This document shows, piece after piece, positions 7,750 through 15,590 of a DNA stretch of 64,000 nt (positions are counted from its first letter, which is position 1; each line of letters starts with the position of its first letter). The DNA lies in the NCBI GenBank assembly GCA_017483805.1, contig JAFUUL010000026.1, forward strand, positions 35,601-99,600, in the 5' to 3' direction. This DNA comes from Prevotella sp. (GTDB taxonomy: Bacteria; Bacteroidota; Bacteroidia; Bacteroidales; Bacteroidaceae). Position numbers and translations under genes: made by a program. The notes below the pieces were generated by a model. That model was not told the origin of the DNA and ran no database searches. It saw only the letters and a list, made by a program, of their open reading frames with translations.

Positions 7750-8342
7750 AATGCTTTGTTTTAAATTGTTAATAAATAAAATTGTTAATAAAGATGATAT
7801 TCGTCTTTTTTCTTTTTAAACCGTTTCGAGAGACACATAGTATGTGCTGGCCAGCACTCCCCCTGCCAGTCAATCATTCACTGCTTCAAGAACAGCCAAA
7901 ACCTTTGGAAACAAAAAAAAGACGTGGGAGTATGTATCTCTCCGCGCCTATCCCTGTTGTCAGGCTCTAGCATTGCCCCTTCATAAGGATAAGCAACGTA
8001 AAGCCTGCCCACGTCAGGTGATATACATATACACACTACCACCTGACACACTTCCCCCGCTTTGGTCTATATACGCAAAGATGGTACGCCTCCTCGCGGA
8101 GGGTACACCTTATTATATATATAAGGGGAAATATCAGGCGCAGGGTGTGATATAATCATCAACCCAAACGTAGACGTCTCAGTTGCATCACCGCTGTATG
8201 AAGATTCAAACTTGCTAGATTTGACAAACACAGACAGGTAACGTCAAGAAAACGTCCTTTCGAGACTGGCCGTACAACTGGCCTGAGGTCTCGTTCCACA
8301 AAATCAATTTTGCAACCCACCCACGCAAGGGCAGGCTATTTC
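7750..8342 (-). promoter_or_regulatory. Long structured 5' leader of the MBG-1 gene (copy 1)
   Basis: No protein gene is seen in this ~600-nt stretch between promoter and start codon. It aligns along most of its length with the leader at 34222-34779. Paired regions are kept while bases change: 8261-8293 (CGAGAC ... GTCTCG, inner GGCC/GGCC against GGGC/GCCC in copy 2) and 8084-8106 (GTAC-CCTCC/GGAGG-GTAC against GTATG-CCA/TGG-CATAC). A CAGGTG/CACCTG stem is matched by GCCG/CGGC in copy 2. CTTAT/ATAAG and TCAAA/TTTGA hairpins are conserved. It ends with the terminator-like domain at 7913-8015. Confidence 0.7.
7913..8015 (-). ncRNA. Conserved ~95-nt domain closed by a terminator stem (riboswitch/attenuator candidate), copy 1
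   Basis: On the RNA strand an 8-bp closing stem GACGTGGG/CCCACGTC is followed directly by eight U. Inside are a CAGGCT/AGCCTG stem, an inner TTGC/GCAA stem, a CCTT/AAGG tip, and a possible pseudoknot TATCC with GGATA. The domain is strongly conserved in copy 2 (34361-34463), with a G.U replacing one closing pair. A domain whose base stem doubles as an intrinsic terminator upstream of a gene is the layout of an OFF-type attenuator; the ligand or factor is unknown, and a separate small RNA ending here is equally possible. Confidence 0.55.
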
Positions 8343-8347
8343 GGGTG

Positions 8348-8379
8348 CAAAGATAAACATAATTTTTCAATCACCAAAG
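8348..8379 (-). promoter_or_regulatory. Promoter of MBG-1 leader
   Basis: Reverse strand: TATCTTTG -7 box (8348-8355) with a TTTGG -33 element about 20 bp upstream (8374-8379). The same promoter in near-identical sequence precedes module 2 (34785-34792). Confidence 0.65.
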
Positions 8380-8444
8380 AAATTTAAGAAAAAATGTGCG
8401 ATTTTTTATTCTTTGGAAAGAATTTGGCGAGAATTATCTGGTTG

Positions 8445-8569
8445 TTCCAGGCCTTGGAAGGATTTGTTCCAGGCCTTGGAAGGATTTGTTCCAGGCCCTG
8501 GAACAAAGTGTTCCAAGCCTTGGAATAAAATGTTCCAAGGCCTGGAACGCCTCATTCCAAGGCCTGGAA
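8445..8569. repeat. Six 15-bp palindromes at an exact 22-bp period
   Basis: Units TTCCARGSCYTGGAA start at 8445, 8467, 8489, 8511, 8533 and 8555, each separated by 7 nt of non-conserved spacer. They lie between the waaA stop codon and the MBG-1 promoter (the nearest unit about 65 bp upstream of the -7 box). The spacing equals two helical turns, placing every unit on one face of the DNA. Open frames across it are by-products of the repeat. Confidence 0.85.
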
Positions 8570-8596
8570 GGACTTTTGGGGCTTTTCAGGCCGAAA

Positions 8597-9874
8597 TCAG
8601 AGGAATACGTCGGAGAGTATCTTGTCGGTGGCGCCGGCCTGACTATTGACGTAGGCGGCGGCCTGCTGGCCGGCCTGCTGCAGGAAGGAGGCATCGGCGG
8701 AGAAGCGGTCCATGAGGCGCTGGAAGTCCTCGTAGCAGGTGATCTCGAAGCCGCCACCCTGAGCCTTCAGGCCCTGGGCCTCCTGGAACTTCTGGTTCTC
8801 CGGACCGAAGATGACGGGCACGCCCCAGACGGCTGCCTCGAGGGTGTTGTGGATGCCCACGCCGAAGCCGCCGCCCACGTAGGCCACGGTGGCATAGCGA
8901 TAGATGCTGGAGAGCAGGCCGAAGCAGTCGATGATAAGACTCTCCCCCTGCCCCATTCCCGACATTCTGTCGCCTACCCGTAGCCTTTCCCTGTGAGGGA
9001 GGGGAGTAGTCAGACTGGTGTATCTGATGACCTGACGGTCGTCCAGTAGTTTCTCTATCTGCTGGAGGTGGTCCTCGCCGATGACGTGGGGCGCGATGAT
9101 AAGACGCCACTCTGGGTGCTCACGGAAATAGCGGATGAAGATCTCTTCGTCGGGCGGCCACGACGAGCCGGCGACGAAGACTTTGCTGTTGCTGCCAACG
9201 AAACTATCTACTCCCCTCGCTTGCAGAGAGGGGCTGGGGGAGAGTCTTGTTATCTGCAACACGCGGTCGAAGCGGGTGTCGCCGGTGACGGTGACGTTGG
9301 TCAGACCGATGGTGGAGAGCAACTGGCGGCTCTGCTCGTTTTGCACGTAGAAGTGGGTGAAGCAGCGCAGCACGCGACCATACTGGTGACCGTACCAGCG
9401 GAAGAAGACCTGGCCGGGACGGAAGATGCTGCTGACGCTGTAGACGGGCACGCCGCGGTGCTTCAGGATGTGCAGATAGTTGTACCAGAACTCGTACTTA
9501 ATGAAGAAGGCCATCTCGGGCCGGATGGTGCGCAGGAAGCGGCGGGCGTTGCGGATGGTGTCGAGCGGCAGGTAGCAGATGATGTCGGCCCCAGCATAGT
9601 TCTTGCGCACCTCGTAGCCGGAGGGCGAGAAGAAGGTGAGTAGGATCTTCAGTTCGGGGTGCTCGCGCCTGATCTGCTCCATGAGGGGGCGGCCCTGCTC
9701 GAACTCGCCGAGCGAGGCGGCATGGAACCAGACGTAGCGGGCCGAGGGATCTACTTTCTCGCGGAGCACGCGGAAGGCGTCGCGCTCGCCGCGCCACATC
9801 TTGCGTACCTTCTCATTGAAGAGGCTGTAGACGGCCACGCCCAGCAGGTAGAGGTAGATGATCAGATTGTACAC
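8597..9874 (-). CDS. waaA: 3-deoxy-D-manno-octulosonic acid (Kdo) transferase
   Basis: 425 aa. Inner-membrane enzyme that transfers Kdo from CMP-Kdo to lipid A precursors. The N-terminal anchor (MYNLIIYLYLLGVAVYSLF), the WFHAASLGEFEQGRPL block (expected catalytic Glu), the GDTRFDRV motif, FVAGSSWPPDEEI and the YVGGGFGVGIHNTLEAAVWGVPVIFGP C-terminal signature are all present. Two in-frame insertions carry repeat sequence: near residues 210-222 (LSPSPSLQARG) and near 290-312 (LTTPLPHRERLR, then MGQGES), both encoded by GC-rich interspersed repeats and both in non-conserved loops. The gene follows gltX on the same strand after a 7-nt-period spacer repeat and may be cotranscribed with it. Confidence 0.93.
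   Translation of the reverse strand: MYNLIIYLYLLGVAVYSLFNEKVRKMWRGERDAFRVLREKVDPSARYVWFHAASLGEFEQGRPLMEQIRREHPELKILLTFFSPSGYEVRKNYAGADIICYLPLDTIRNARRFLRTIRPEMAFFIKYEFWYNYLHILKHRGVPVYSVSSIFRPGQVFFRWYGHQYGRVLRCFTHFYVQNEQSRQLLSTIGLTNVTVTGDTRFDRVLQITRLSPSPSLQARGVDSFVGSNSKVFVAGSSWPPDEEIFIRYFREHPEWRLIIAPHVIGEDHLQQIEKLLDDRQVIRYTSLTTPLPHRERLRVGDRMSGMGQGESLIIDCFGLLSSIYRYATVAYVGGGFGVGIHNTLEAAVWGVPVIFGPENQKFQEAQGLKAQGGGFEITCYEDFQRLMDRFSADASFLQQAGQQAAAYVNSQAGATDKILSDVFL
8938..9006. repeat. GC-rich interspersed repeat inside waaA
   Basis: Starts ACTCTCCCCCTGCCCC and ends CCCTGTGAGGGAGGGG, the two ends of a repeat family also seen at 9210-9246, 46504-46538, 46601-46633, 62201-62233 and 62262-62299. It is read in frame as part of WaaA. 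Confidence 0.65.
9210..9246. repeat. GC-rich interspersed repeat inside waaA, second copy
   Basis: CTCCCCTCGC ... GAGAGGGGCTGGGGGAGAGT, same family as 8938-9006 in the opposite orientation. Translated as LSPSPSLQARG within WaaA. Confidence 0.65.
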
Positions 9875-9882
9875 TGTTCTGA

Positions 9883-9910
9883 GTGATGAGTGATAAGTGA
9901 TGAGTGATAA
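9883..9910. repeat. 7-nt-period tandem repeat between waaA and gltX
   Basis: Four heptamers alternating GTGATGA and GTGATAA. Same family as tracts at 117-144, 60997-61031 and 63963-64000. Confidence 0.8.
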
Positions 9911-9913
9911 ATC

Positions 9914-11476
9914 CTACCCCAGTATTTCTATAGCCTTACGGGTGCGACGGAGAACCTCTTCCTTACCCAGGAAGGCGGAAAGTTCGTACATGTCGGGGCC
10001 TTGGCCGGTGCCTACGAGGGCGATGCGCCAGGCGTTCCAGGGCTTGATGCCGGTCTGCTCCACCCAAGGATCGACGACGGCCTTCTGACCCTCCACGCTC
10101 CAGTCGGTGACGGTCTCCAGCACGGCGGCCAACTGGCGCATCTGGTCGGCAGTCTGCTCGTTCCAGTTCTTGCGGATGAACTTGTCGCCCTCGCGGTCGA
10201 AACTGGTGGGGGCCACGAAGAAGAACTTGGTGAGGGGCCACAGGTCGCTGGGGAACGAGATGTTGCGCTTCTTCTTGTTGCCCAGGCTGTCGGTATATTC
10301 GATGACCTTCGTCTTCATCATCCTGACCACCTCGGCCTCCTGTTCGGCGGTGGCCGTGATGCCGTTCTCGCGGAGCACCTTGTCGAAAGCGGGACACCAG
10401 TCGGCCTCAGGACGGCGCAAGAGGTACTGGTGGTTGAACCAGGCTGCCTTCACATAGTCGAACTTGGCACCGGCCTTCGAGCACTTGGTGAGGTCGAAGA
10501 GGCTGACCATTTCGTCGAGCGACATGAGTTCCTGGTCGTTGCCGGGACTCCAGCCGAGCAGGGCCAGGAAGTTGATGACGGCTTCGGGCAGATAGCCCTG
10601 CTCGCGATAGCCCGAGGAGACCTCGCCCGTCTTGGGGTCGTGCCACTCCAGAGGGAACACGGGGAAGCCCAGTTTGTCGCCGTCGCGCTTCGAGAGTTTG
10701 CCGTTGCCGACTGGCTTCAGCAGCAGGGGCAGATGGGCGAAGCGGGGCATGGTGTCCTGCCAGCCAAAGGCCTGGTAGAGCATGACGTGGAGCGGAGCCG
10801 AGGGCAGCCACTCCTCGCCACGGATGACGTGGGTGATCTCCATCAGGTGGTCGTCGACGATGTTGGCCAGATGGTAGGTGGGCAGTTCGTCCTTACGCTT
10901 GTAGAGCACCTTGTCGTCGCAGATTTCGCTTTTCACGCGCACCTCACCGCGAATCAGGTCGTCGACCAGCACCTCCTGACCGGGTTCCACGCGGAAGCGC
11001 ACCACCCAGGTGTCGCTCTCCTCGATGAGCCGCTGCACCTCGTCGGCGGGCAGCGTCAGCGAGTTGCGCATCTGCTGACGGGTGTGGCAGTCGTACTGGA
11101 AGTTCTCTATCTCCCGGCGCTTCTGCTCCAGTTCCTCGGGCGTGTCGAAAGCCACGTAGGCCTTGCCCGTGTCGAGGAGTTGCTGCACATACTTCTTATA
11201 GATGTCGCGGCGCTCGCTCTGGCGATAGGGGCCGTAGTTGCCGCCGAAGGACACACCCTCGTCGAACTGGATGCCCAGCCAGCGGAAGGACTCGATGATG
11301 TAGTCCTCGGCACCAGGCACGAAGCGGGTGGTGTCGGTATCCTCGATGCGGAACACGAGTTGGCCGCCGTGCTGGCGGGCAAAAAGGTAGTTGTACAGGG
11401 CGGTGCGCACGCCGCCGATATGGAGGGGTCCCGTGGGACTGGGTGCAAAGCGCACCCTCACTTTTCTCTCTGTCAT
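9914..11476 (-). CDS. gltX: Glutamate--tRNA ligase
   Basis: 520 aa. Charges tRNA-Glu with glutamate in the cytoplasm. Class I synthetase signatures are clear: the HIGH motif as HIGG at residues 19-22 within [13 protein letters not shown], and the KMSKS-type loop KLSKRDGDK near residue 260. A Bacteroidetes-style insert is visible before the anticodon-binding domain ([17 protein letters not shown]). The -7 box for the gene is at 11503-11510, and the gene is divergent from the PgpH-type gene. Confidence 0.96.
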   Translation of the reverse strand: MTERKVRVRFAPSPTGPLHIGGVRTALYNYLFARQHGGQLVFRIEDTDTTRFVPGAEDYIIESFRWLGIQFDEGVSFGGNYGPYRQSERRDIYKKYVQQLLDTGKAYVAFDTPEELEQKRREIENFQYDCHTRQQMRNSLTLPADEVQRLIEESDTWVVRFRVEPGQEVLVDDLIRGEVRVKSEICDDKVLYKRKDELPTYHLANIVDDHLMEITHVIRGEEWLPSAPLHVMLYQAFGWQDTMPRFAHLPLLLKPVGNGKLSKRDGDKLGFPVFPLEWHDPKTGEVSSGYREQGYLPEAVINFLALLGWSPGNDQELMSLDEMVSLFDLTKCSKAGAKFDYVKAAWFNHQYLLRRPEADWCPAFDKVLRENGITATAEQEAEVVRMMKTKVIEYTDSLGNKKKRNISFPSDLWPLTKFFFVAPTSFDREGDKFIRKNWNEQTADQMRQLAAVLETVTDWSVEGQKAVVDPWVEQTGIKPWNAWRIALVGTGQGPDMYELSAFLGKEEVLRRTRKAIEILG

Positions 11477-11502
11477 TGTTTGCTTTTTCGTTATTTTGCC
11501 TG

Positions 11503-11510
11503 CAAAGGTA
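11503..11510 (-). promoter_or_regulatory. Bacteroidetes -7 promoter box for gltX
   Basis: Reverse strand TACCTTTG followed by CAGG, 26 bp before the gltX ATG. Confidence 0.65.
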
Positions 11511-11554
11511 CGAAATAATTCTTAATTCTTGATTCATTATTCATAAATATTTTA

Positions 11555-11562
11555 TATCTTTG
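11555..11562 (+). promoter_or_regulatory. Bacteroidetes -7 promoter box for the PgpH-type gene
   Basis: TATCTTTG followed by CAG. It overlaps an upstream ATG at 11560 and so favours the start at 11584. Confidence 0.65.
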
Positions 11563-11583
11563 CAGACAAATAGCGACAAAAAG

Positions 11584-13638
11584 ATGAGAAACTTCAGATT
11601 CAAGATAGACCTGACATGGCGCGACGTGCTGATGCGCGCAGCGCTGGTGGTGTGCACCACGGCCATCATCGTGTGGTTTATGCCGAGGGACAACAGGCCC
11701 AACTTCAAGCCGGAGGTGGGCAAGGTGTGGCGATACAACGACCTGACGGCCACCTTCGACTTCCCCGTGCAGAAGAGCGACTCGGTGATTCAGGCCGAGC
11801 GGGCCGCGGCCCTGCTGGACTATGAGCCCTACTACACCCTGAACAAGCAGACGGCCCAGCAGCAGGAGCAACTGCTGACGGAGCAGATGGAGAAGGAGGG
11901 CCACACGATGGGCGTCGCCCTGAAGTGGAACATCATCGCCCAACTGCGCAATGCCTACCGGCAGGGCATCGTGGACACCAAGGAGCCGGTGGGCGGAGAG
12001 GCCGACACGCTGCACACCCTGCGGCGCATAGACGACAAGGAGACTACGAGCGTCAGGAGCAGCAGCGTGCTGACACCCCGCCAGGCCTACGAACTGATCA
12101 TGCAGTCGCCCGTCATCATACAGAACCAGGAGAGGCTGCAAGACCTGAACCTGAACGACTTCATCGTGCCAAACCTGACGTACAACAGCGTGCTGAGCGA
12201 CTCGGTGAGGGAGCAACTGCTGAGCAGCGTGCCCATGAGCAGCGGCGTGGTGCAGCGCGGACAGAAGATCATCGACCAGGGCAGCGTGGTGACCGAGGAC
12301 ACCTATCAGGTGCTGCTCTCATTCATGAAGGAGATTGACCGGAGGCACACCGCGCAGTCGGGCTTCAACACGGTCATACTGGGCGAGGTGATCTATGTGT
12401 TCCTGGTCATCCTGGCCTTCACCGTCTACCTGTCGCTCTATCGCAAGGACTACTTCGAGGAGATGCGCTCCATCGGTATGCTCTATGCGCTGATCATCGT
12501 CTCTACGGTCATGGCGTCGCTGATGGTCAGCCACAGCGTGCTGCACGTCTACATCCTGCCCTTTGTGGTCATACCTATCTTTATACGCGTGTTCATGGAC
12601 TCGCGGACGGCCTTCATGGCCCACACGTCGATCATCATCCTGTGTGCCTGTCTGCTGCAGAAGCCGCTGGAGTTCATCGCCGTGGAGATGGCGGCAGGAC
12701 TGGCGGCCATCTTCTCGCTGAGGGAGATGTCGTCGCGCTCGCAACTGTTCTGGACGGCAGTGGCAGCCACGTCGGCAGCCATGCTGGCCAACCTGGCCGT
12801 CTATCTGATACGCAACAATGACATCAGCCGCATAGACAGCAGCGAGTATATCTATCTGGCCATCTGCGGCATCGTCATCTTCTGCTGCTATCCCCTGCTC
12901 TACCTCATCGAGAAGTTCTTCGGCTTCATCTCCGACATCACGCTCATCGAACTGTCGGACATGAACAAGGACTTGCTGCGACGGATGAGCGAGGTGGCCC
13001 CCGGCACCTTCCAGCACAGCATCCAGGTGGGCAACCTGGCGGCGGAGATAGCCCGCCGCATCGGGGCCAACCCGCAACTGGTGCGCACCGGTGCCCTCTA
13101 TCACGACATCGGCAAGATGCAGAACCCCATCTACTTCACCGAAAACCAGTCGGGCGGCATCAACCCTCACGACCAACTGTCGTACATAGAGAGTGCACAG
13201 ATGATCATCAGCCACGTGACCGAGGGCCTCAAGTTGGCCGACAAATACAACCTGCCCGTGCAGATTCGCGACCTGATAGCCACCCACCACGGACAGGGCA
13301 AGGCCAAGTACTTCTACATCAAGTATAAGAACGAGCACCCCGACGAGCCCGTGGACGACCTGCTCTTCACCTACCCCGGCCCCAATCCCTTCACCAAGGA
13401 GCAGGCCATACTGATGATGGCCGATGCCGTGGAGGCCGCCTCGCGCTCGCTGCCCGACTATACTGAGCAGAGCATCCGCACGCTGGTGAACCGCATCATC
13501 GACTCGATGGTGGACGATGGCTTCTTCCGCGAGTGCCCCATCACCTTCCGCGACATCCAGTATGCCAAGACCGTGCTCATCGAGAAACTGAAGACCATCT
13601 ACCACACTCGCATCAGTTACCCGGAGATGAAGAAGTGA
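11584..13638 (+). CDS. PgpH-type 7TM-HD-domain phosphohydrolase (probable cyclic di-AMP phosphodiesterase)
   Basis: 684 aa from ATG 11584; the earlier ATG at 11560 lies inside the -7 box. Order: N-terminal membrane helix (about 17-36), a large extracytoplasmic 7TMR-HDED region (about 40-255), seven membrane helices (about 265-440), then a cytoplasmic HD domain with GALYHDIGKM (metal-binding His-Asp near residue 505) and a downstream ATHHGQGKAKYFY. In the PgpH family this domain hydrolyses cyclic di-AMP; that role is inferred from family, not shown here. Followed by a 12-bp perfect inverted repeat. Confidence 0.88.
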   Translation: MRNFRFKIDLTWRDVLMRAALVVCTTAIIVWFMPRDNRPNFKPEVGKVWRYNDLTATFDFPVQKSDSVIQAERAAALLDYEPYYTLNKQTAQQQEQLLTEQMEKEGHTMGVALKWNIIAQLRNAYRQGIVDTKEPVGGEADTLHTLRRIDDKETTSVRSSSVLTPRQAYELIMQSPVIIQNQERLQDLNLNDFIVPNLTYNSVLSDSVREQLLSSVPMSSGVVQRGQKIIDQGSVVTEDTYQVLLSFMKEIDRRHTAQSGFNTVILGEVIYVFLVILAFTVYLSLYRKDYFEEMRSIGMLYALIIVSTVMASLMVSHSVLHVYILPFVVIPIFIRVFMDSRTAFMAHTSIIILCACLLQKPLEFIAVEMAAGLAAIFSLREMSSRSQLFWTAVAATSAAMLANLAVYLIRNNDISRIDSSEYIYLAICGIVIFCCYPLLYLIEKFFGFISDITLIELSDMNKDLLRRMSEVAPGTFQHSIQVGNLAAEIARRIGANPQLVRTGALYHDIGKMQNPIYFTENQSGGINPHDQLSYIESAQMIISHVTEGLKLADKYNLPVQIRDLIATHHGQGKAKYFYIKYKNEHPDEPVDDLLFTYPGPNPFTKEQAILMMADAVEAASRSLPDYTEQSIRTLVNRIIDSMVDDGFFRECPITFRDIQYAKTVLIEKLKTIYHTRISYPEMKK

Positions 13639-13664
13639 GCAAAAGGGTGTCAAGGACACTCTAT

Positions 13665-13697
13665 TTTCTGCACAGAATGCACGTTCTGTGCAGAAAT
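13665..13697 (+). terminator. Inverted repeat after the PgpH-type gene
   Basis: TTTCTGCACAGAA ... TTCTGTGCAGAAA with a 5-6-nt loop, 27 bp after the stop codon. Strong stem, no clear T tract, so it could also be a binding site for the following FadL-type gene. Confidence 0.5.
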
Positions 13698-13764
13698 GTG
13701 CACTTTTATAGTTAATATTCTTTAAATACTGCACATTTTTTGTTCCCGTGTGCGGCAATATGCT

Positions 13765-13772
13765 TACCTTTG
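13765..13772 (+). promoter_or_regulatory. Bacteroidetes -7 promoter box for the FadL-type gene
   Basis: TACCTTTG followed by CAG, 33 bp before ATG 13806. Confidence 0.65.
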
Positions 13773-13805
13773 CAGCCGATTTTAACAAAAGTTTGTTTAA
13801 AGGAT

Positions 13806-15437
13806 ATGAAAACAATGAAAGCGATGCTACTCAGCGTGATGCTGACTGCTTCAACAACCACCGCCCTGGCTGGTGGCATTCTGACCAACACAAATCAAAG
13901 TGTAGATTTTCTTCGCAATCCCGCCCGCGATGCCGCCATCGGCCTCGACGGTGTCTACTCTAATCCTGCCGGCGTGGCATTCCTGCCCGAAGGCTTCCAC
14001 CTGGGTTTCAACTGGCAATATGCTCACCAGACACGTACCATCACTTCCACCAGCCCTGCTTTTGCACTGGGCCGGAAGAACGACGGCTCTACCGTGAAGA
14101 GTTTCGAGGGCGTGGCCGATGCCCCCTGCATCCCCTCGCTGCAGGCTGCCTACAACACTGGCAACTGGAGCCTGCAGTTCAACTTCTCCGTTCCCGGTGG
14201 TGGCGGTTCCTGCGAGTTTGACGACGGTCTCGGTTCGTTTGAGACTGTGGTGGGCAACATCGCCACTAGTTTCATGACTCTTGATGGTATGGCCACTCAA
14301 CTCAATGGCCTTACTCAGCAACTGACACCTATTTATCAGATGTTTGGGCAGACTGCTCCAAACACCATTGACAATACTAAAGTCATTGGCTATGATATGG
14401 ATGGTTATATGCAAGGACGACAGTACTACTTTGGGTTCCAGTTGGGTTCTGCATACAAAATCAACGAGAAACTCTCTGTCTATGGCGGTCTTCGTATCCT
14501 GTATGGAACTGCTACCTACAAAGCAAAGATCAACAACATCAGGGTACGTATCATAAACAATGAAGGAAGAGAAACGCTTGAAGATTTCGGCACATTCCTT
14601 CCCAATATTCCAGAACAGGCACAGCAAAATGCTGCCGTGGCTCAGCAGCACCTGACACTTATCAACCATGTACAACAAGCCCAGGGGGGCCTGACGCCCG
14701 AACTACAGGCCGCACAGACTGCATTGGCAGCAGGACTGAACTCGCTTCAACAAAGTCAAGGGCAATTGGCTACCCTCAGCAAATACTCTGAGGGCGTCAA
14801 CCTGCTCTGCAACCAGTCGAGCGTGGGCGTGGCTCCTGTGATTGGCATCGACTACAAACTGAACGACCAGTTCAACTTCGCCGCCAAGTATGAGTTTAAG
14901 ACTCAGATCCGCATGAAGAACGAGTCGACAGTGAACAAGGCCAGCGAGATTCCTGCCGTCAACAAGTTCCGCGACGGTGAGAACGTGAACGAGGATATGC
15001 CTGCCCAACTGGCCATAGGCGCCATGTGGAGCCCCATCAAGCCTATCCGCATCAATGCGGGCTGGCACCACTACTTCGACAAGAGTGCCTCGTGGTACAA
15101 CAATGCCCAAGAACGGCTCGACCACGACTCCAACGAGTTCCTGCTCGGTGGCGAATGGGACATCAACGACCGCTTCACGGTGTCCATCGGTGGCCAGTTG
15201 ACCCGCTACGGACTGACTGATGAATACATGAACGATATGTCGTTTGTGACCAACAGTTACAGCATCGGCTTCGGTGCCAACTACAAGGCCAACGACCACA
15301 TCACGCTGAAGGCCGGCTACTTCCAGACCGACTACGAGAACTACGACCGCACCGACTATCCCCCGCTGTCGGGACAGAGCGACTCGTTCACCCGCACCAA
15401 CCGCGTGCTGGGTCTGGGCATCGAGGTAGCCCTTTAA
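13806..15437 (+). CDS. OmpP1/FadL-family outer membrane transporter
   Basis: 543 aa from ATG 13806 (the open frame begins earlier, upstream of the promoter). Signal peptide MKTMKAMLLSVMLTASTTTALAG; then the FadL-like hatch start (NQSVDFLRNPARDAAIGLDGVYSNPAG) and long alternating beta strands to the end, finishing with NRVLGLGIEVAL, typical of a barrel C-terminus. A Gln/Ala-rich low-complexity stretch (about 280-345) lies in a presumed loop or periplasmic insert. The family moves hydrophobic substrates across the outer membrane; the substrate here is unknown. Confidence 0.88.
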   Translation: MKTMKAMLLSVMLTASTTTALAGGILTNTNQSVDFLRNPARDAAIGLDGVYSNPAGVAFLPEGFHLGFNWQYAHQTRTITSTSPAFALGRKNDGSTVKSFEGVADAPCIPSLQAAYNTGNWSLQFNFSVPGGGGSCEFDDGLGSFETVVGNIATSFMTLDGMATQLNGLTQQLTPIYQMFGQTAPNTIDNTKVIGYDMDGYMQGRQYYFGFQLGSAYKINEKLSVYGGLRILYGTATYKAKINNIRVRIINNEGRETLEDFGTFLPNIPEQAQQNAAVAQQHLTLINHVQQAQGGLTPELQAAQTALAAGLNSLQQSQGQLATLSKYSEGVNLLCNQSSVGVAPVIGIDYKLNDQFNFAAKYEFKTQIRMKNESTVNKASEIPAVNKFRDGENVNEDMPAQLAIGAMWSPIKPIRINAGWHHYFDKSASWYNNAQERLDHDSNEFLLGGEWDINDRFTVSIGGQLTRYGLTDEYMNDMSFVTNSYSIGFGANYKANDHITLKAGYFQTDYENYDRTDYPPLSGQSDSFTRTNRVLGLGIEVAL

Positions 15438-15590
15438 AGTTAAGAATTAAGAGTTAAGAATTAAGAGTTATCGCCTTCGGCGAGTAAGAGTTAAGAATTT
15501 AGAATTATTCCGCTCAAAGTAATTCTTAATTGAAAATTCCTAATCGCCAAGGGCGATAACTCTAAATTCTTAATTCATAATTCTTAATTA
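15438..15590. repeat. ~150-bp imperfect palindrome of 7-nt units between convergent genes
   Basis: Heptamers TTAAGAA/TTAAGAG followed by TTATCGCCTTCGGCGA on the left are mirrored by TCGCCAAGGGCGATAA and AATTCTTAATT on the right. It fills the gap between the FadL-type gene and the end of priA, overlapping the priA stop. It can fold on either strand and may serve as a two-way terminator; it also resembles a small non-autonomous repeat. Confidence 0.65.

Noticed and set aside
7782-8155. Forward-strand ORFs over leader copy 1 whose translation partly matches an ORF over copy 2 (34268-34678): SLRAYP ... QALALPL, KDKQRKACPR
   Set aside because: The frame match needs compensating indels and ends abruptly. 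Stems are kept by paired base changes, and both copies sit behind reverse-strand promoters. RNA conservation explains the similarity better.
8445-8569. CRISPR array
   Set aside because: Units are 15-bp palindromes with 7-nt spacers, far too short for spacers, and no cas genes are present.
10001-11518. 505-aa forward ORF opposite gltX
   Set aside because: Shadow of gltX; His/Val/Leu-rich composition without any domain.
12319-13815. 498-aa reverse ORF opposite the PgpH-type gene
   Set aside because: Shadow ORF; no promoter and composition typical of antisense frames.
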